A stretch of DNA of 64,000 bases from Henricia sp. BOLD:AAB3569. Its lineage: Eukaryota; Echinodermata; Asteroidea; Spinulosida; Echinasteridae. Of this stretch, positions 59,701 through 64,000 are shown piece after piece. Each line of letters begins with the position of its first letter. The stretch's first letter is position 1. Both the position numbers and the translations under genes were made by a program. The DNA lies in contig JBBELK010001447.1 of the NCBI GenBank assembly GCA_037783545.1, positions 1-64,000 on the forward strand. Reading direction: 5' to 3'. The notes beneath the pieces were generated by a model. It was given only the letters and a program-made list of their open reading frames with translations. It had not been told where the DNA came from and searched no databases.

Positions 59701-62700
59701 GGAAAATTCCTTGATTTCCAAATTTGCCGGCATTTGGGACACACTTTGACCTAATTCCCGTCACAATCTGGGGTGAGTCAACGGCCGTACAAATGTACAC
59801 CAGCGCAGCGCAGGGTGTCCCAACAGCCACGGTTAGGGGAATAACCACGTAGCCGAGCTCCGTTTTCCCTAAACTCTGAAATTTCTCCGTCATTTCCCAG
59901 CGAAAATCTGTCAATTTTGCATGACAAGTGCGGAATATATACAGTTTGGAGCATGCAAAATTTGAAGTTGGTTGGAAAATTCCTTGATTTCCAAATTTGC
60001 CGGCATTTCGGACACACTTTGACCTAATTCCCGTCACAATCTGGGGTGAGTCAACGGCCGTACAAATGTACACCAGCGCGGCTCAGGGTGTCCCAACAGC
60101 CACGGTTAGGGCAATAACCATGTAGCCGAGCTCCGTTTTCCCTAAACTCTGAAATTTCTCCGTCATTTCCCAGCGAAAGTCTGTCAATTTTGCATGACAA
60201 GTGCGGAATATATACAGTTTGGAGCATGCAAAATTTGAAGTTGGTTGGAAAATTCCTTGATTTCCAAATTTGCCGGCATTTGGGATACACTTTGACCTAA
60301 TTCCCGTCACAATCTGGGGTGAGTCAACGGCCGTACAAATGTACACCAGCGCGGCGCAGGGTGTCCCAACAGCCACGGTTAGGGGAATAACCACGTAGCC
60401 GAGCTCCGTTTTCCCTAAACTCTGAAATTTCTCCGTCATTTCCCAGCGAAAATCTGTCAATTTTGCATGACAAGTGCGGAATATATACAGTTTGGAGCAT
60501 GCTAAATTTGAAGTTGGTTGGAAAATTCCTTGATTTCCAAATTTGCCGGCATTTGGGACACACTTTGACCTAATTCCCGTCACAATCTGGGGTGAGTCAA
60601 CGGCCGTACAAATGTACACCATCGCGGCGCAGGGTGTCCCAACAGCCACAGTTAGGGGAATAACCACGTAGCCGAGCTCCGTTTTCCCTAAACTCTGAAA
60701 TTTCTCCGTCATTTCCCAGCGAAAATCTGTCAATTTTGCATGACAAGTGCGGAAGATATACAGTTTGGAGAATGCAAAATTTGAAGTTGGTTGGAAAATT
60801 CCTTGATTTCCAAATTTGCCGTCATTGGGACACACTTTGACCTAATTCCCGTCACAATCTGGGGTGAGTCAACGGCCGTACAAATGTACACCAGCGCGGC
60901 GCAGGGTGTCCCAACAGCCACGGTTAGGGGAATAACCACGTAGCCGAGCTCCGTTTTTCCTAAACTCTGAAATTTCTCCGTCATTTCCCAGCGAAAATCT
61001 GTCAATTTTGCATGACAAGTGCGGAAGATATACAGTTTGGAGCATGCTAAATTTGAAGTTGGTTGGAAAATTCCTTGATTTCCAAATTTGCCGGCATTTG
61101 GGACACACTTTGACCTAATTCCCGTCACAATCTGGGTTGAGTCAACGGCCGTACAAATGTACACCATCGCGGCGCAGGGTGTCCCAACAGCCACGGTTAG
61201 GGGAATAACCACGTAGCCGAGCTCTGTTTTCCTAAACTCTGAAATTTCTCCGTCATTTCCCAGCGAAAATCTGTCAATTTTGCATGACAAGTGCGGAATA
61301 TATACAGTTTGGAGCATGCTAAATTTGAAGTTGGTTGGAAAATTCCTTGATTTCCAAATTTGCCGGCATTTGGGACACACTTTGACCTAATTCCCGTCAC
61401 AATCTGGGGTGAGTCAACGGCCGTACAAATGTACACCATCGCGGCGCAGGGTGTCCCAACAGCCACGGTTAGGGGAATAACCACGTAGCCGAGCTCCGTT
61501 TTCCCTAAACTCTGAAATTTCTCCGTCATTTCCCAGCGAAAATCTGTCAATTTTGCATGACAAGTGCGGAATATATACAGTTTGGAGCATGCAAAATTTG
61601 AAGTTGGTTGGAAAATTCCTTGATTTCCAAATTTGCCGGCATTTGGGATACACTTTGACCTAATTCCCGTCACAATCTGGGGTGAGTCAACGGCCGTACA
61701 AATGTACACCATCGCGGCGCAGGGTGTCCCAACAGCCACAGTTAGGGGAATAACCACGTAGCCGAGCTCCGTTTTCCCTAAACTCTGAAATTTCTCCGTC
61801 ATTTCCCAGCGAAAATCTGTCAATTTTGCATGACAAGTGCGGAAGATATACAGTTTGGAGAATGCAAAATTTGAAGTTGGTTGGAAAATTCCTTGATTTC
61901 CAAATTTGCCGTCATTGGGACACACTTTGACCTAATTCCCGTCACAATCTGGGGTGAGTCAACGGCCGTACAAATGTACACCAGCGCGGCGCAGGGTGTC
62001 CCAACAGCCACGGTTAGGGGAATAACCACGTAGCCGAGCTCCGTTTTTCCTAAACTCTGAAATTTCTCCGTCATTTCCCAGCGAAAATCTGTCAATTTTG
62101 CATGACAAGTGCGGAAGATATACAGTTTGGAGCATGCTAAATTTGAAGTTGGTTGGAAAATTCCTTGATTTCCAAATTTGCCGGCATTTGGGACACACTT
62201 TGACCTAATTCCCGTCACAATCTGGGTTGAGTCAACGGCCGTACAAATGTACACCATCGCGGCGCAGGGTGTCCCAACAGCCACGGTTAGGGGAATAACC
62301 ACGTAGCCGAGCTCTGTTTTCCCTAAACTCTGAAATTTCTCCGTCATTTCCCAGCGAAAATCTGTCAATTTTGCATGACAAGTGCGGAATATATACAGTT
62401 TGGAGCATGCTAAATTTGAAGTTGGTTGGAAAATTCCTTGATTTCCAAATTTGCCGGCATTTGGGACACACTTTGACCTAATTCCCGTCACAATCTGGGG
62501 TGAGTCAACGGCCGTACAAATGTACACCATCGCGGCGCAGGGTGTCCCAACAGCCACGGTTAGGGGAATAACCACGTAGCCGAGCTCCGTTTTCCCTAAA
62601 CTCTGAAATTTCTCCGTCATTTCCCAGCGAAAATCTGTCAATTTTGCATGACAAGTGCGGAATATATACAGTTTGGAGCATGCAAAATTTGAAGTTGGTT

Positions 62701-64000
62701 GGAAAATTCCTTGATTTCCAAATTTGCCGGCATTTGGGATACACTTTGACCTAATTCCCGTCACAATCTGGGGTGAGTCAACGGCCGTACAAATGTACAC
62801 CAGCGCGGTGCAGGGTGTCCCAACAGCCACGGTTAGGGGAATAACCACGTAGCCAAGCTCCGTTTTCCCTAAACTCTGAAATTTCTCCGTAATTTCCCAG
62901 CGAAAATCTGTCAATTTTGCATGACAAGTGCGGAATATATACAGTTTGGAGCATGCTAAATTTGAAGTTGGTTGGAAAATTCCTTGATTTCCAAATTTGC
63001 CGGCATTTGGGACACACTTTGACCTAATTCCCGTCACAATCTGGGGTGAGTCAACGGCCGTACAAATGTACACCATCGCGGCGCAGGGTGTCCCAACAGC
63101 CACGGTTAGGGGAACAACCACGTAGCCGAGCTCCGTTTTCCCTAAACTCTGAAATTTCTCCGTCATTTCCCAGCGAAAATCTGTCAATTTTGCATGACAA
63201 GTGCGGAATATGTACAGTTTGGAGCATGCTAAATTTGAAGTTGGTTGGAAAATTCCTTGATTTCCAAATTTGCCGGCATTTGGGACACACTTTGACCTAA
63301 TTCCCGTCACAATCTGGGGTGAGTCAACGGCCGTACAAATGTACACCATCGCGGCGCAGGGTGTCCCAACAGCCACAGTTAGGGGAATAACCACGTAGCC
63401 GAGCTCCGTTTTCCCTAAACTCTGAAATTTCTCCGTCATTTCCCAGCGAAAATCTGTCAATTTTGCATGACAAGTGCGGAAGATATACAGTTTGGAGAAT
63501 GCAAAATTTGAAGTTGGTTGGAAAATTCCTTGATTTCCAAATTTGCCGTCATTTGGGACACACTTTGACCTAATTCCCGTCACAATCTGGGGTGAGTCAA
63601 CGGCCGTACAAATGTACACCAGCGCGGCGCAGGGTGTCCCAACAGCCACGGTTAGGGGAATAACCACGTAGCCGAGCTCCGTTTTCCCTAAACTCTGAAG
63701 TTTCTCCGTCATTTCCCAGCGAAAATCTGTCAATTTTGCATGACAAGTGCGGAATATATACAGTTTGGAGCATGCAAAATTTGAAGTTGGTTGGAAAATT
63801 CCTTGATTTCCAAATTTGCCGGCATTTGGGACACACTTTGACCTAATTCCCGTCACAATCTGGGGTGAGTCAACGGCCGTACAAATGTACACCAGCGCAG
63901 CGCAGGGTGTCCCAACAGCCACGGTTAGGGGAATAACCACGTAGCCGAGCTCCGTTTTCCCTAAACTCTGAAATTTCTCCGTCATTTCCCAGCGAAAATT
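56741..64000 (-). repeat. Distal minus array with its own variant set, trimer and tetramer HORs
   Basis: About 27 monomers carrying variants not seen in the plus arm: ACCATCGCGGCGC, GGGATACAC, GGAACAACCACG, GGAATATGTACAG, GGAAGATATACAG and GCCGTCATT. GGAACAACC with GGAATATGTAC occurs at about 57928, 58747 and 63112; the first two are 819 bp (three monomers) apart. A shared single-base loss, GCCGTCATTGGG (normally GTCATTTGGG), is present at about 60828 and 61918, 1090 bp apart, so a tetramer was copied after the loss. The order of variants in 60.3-62.2 kb repeats itself accordingly. The window ends inside a monomer. Confidence 0.85.

Larger units (their letters stand above)
25615..64000 (-). 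repeat. 273-bp satellite array, right segment, minus orientation
   Basis: About 140 monomers with the same consensus as the left side but reversed, running off the window end. Sub-regions: 25615-31700 has many indels and variants GGAATATAAACAG, AATTTACCGG and AGGTGAATAACC; 31728-49121 contains two versions of a large super-block; 49122-53220 shows more hexamer runs; 53220-56700 is homogeneous; 56700-64000 has a distinct variant set (ACCATCGCGG, GGGATACAC, GGAAGATATAC, GGAACAACC). The order of variants is not a mirror image of the plus arm. No gene is present. Confidence 0.97.

Noticed and set aside
1-64000. CRISPR array, because of perfectly regular repeats
   Set aside because: The whole 273-bp period is repeated, with no short repeat alternating with unique spacers, no leader and no cas genes.

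Overview
This window is almost entirely satellite DNA. A 273-bp monomer is repeated head to tail roughly 220 times and is interrupted once by a 3.2-kb DNA transposon. I see no protein-coding gene, rRNA, tRNA, CRISPR array or bacterial-type operon. Long homogenised satellite arrays, layered higher-order repeats (HORs) and a terminal-inverted-repeat transposon point to a eukaryotic nuclear genome, probably centromeric, pericentromeric or subtelomeric heterochromatin. I cannot name the species. An invertebrate animal is a guess, because neither the monomer nor the transposon matches a family I recognise.

Layout: 1-4250 is satellite in the orientation called plus here. 4251-7452 is the transposon, with ~118-bp imperfect terminal inverted repeats, a 9-bp target-site duplication, an internal ~240-300-bp tandem repeat and a 16-bp minisatellite, and no recognisable transposase. 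7453-25614 is plus-orientation satellite again. At 25612-25614 the array flips orientation at a 3-bp microhomology, and 25615-64000 is the same monomer reversed. Both window ends lie inside monomers, so the array continues on each side.

The array has HOR structure: a trimer (~820 bp) around the transposon, tetramers (1092 bp) in several places, a 9-mer (2453 bp) at 16-21 kb, a hexamer run (1638 bp) seen four times in the minus arm, and a ~6.4-6.9-kb super-block present twice (31.7-38.1 kb and 42.2-49.1 kb).

The monomer is 273 bp, exactly 91 codons, and one frame has no stop. The array therefore shows artefactual open frames up to 3140 codons. I judge them non-coding because at least six independent nonsense changes and many frameshifts occur in the same frame, and nothing resembles a gene start.

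Three stretches (about 2.5-8.7 kb, 23.8-31 kb and 35.3-43.8 kb) carry dense single-base indels, while the rest is nearly free of them. The inversion junction lies inside one of these stretches, so real rearrangement and assembly error both have to be considered. The most interesting items are the inversion junction, the transposon inserted at a hairpin-forming site of the monomer, and the nested HOR structure.
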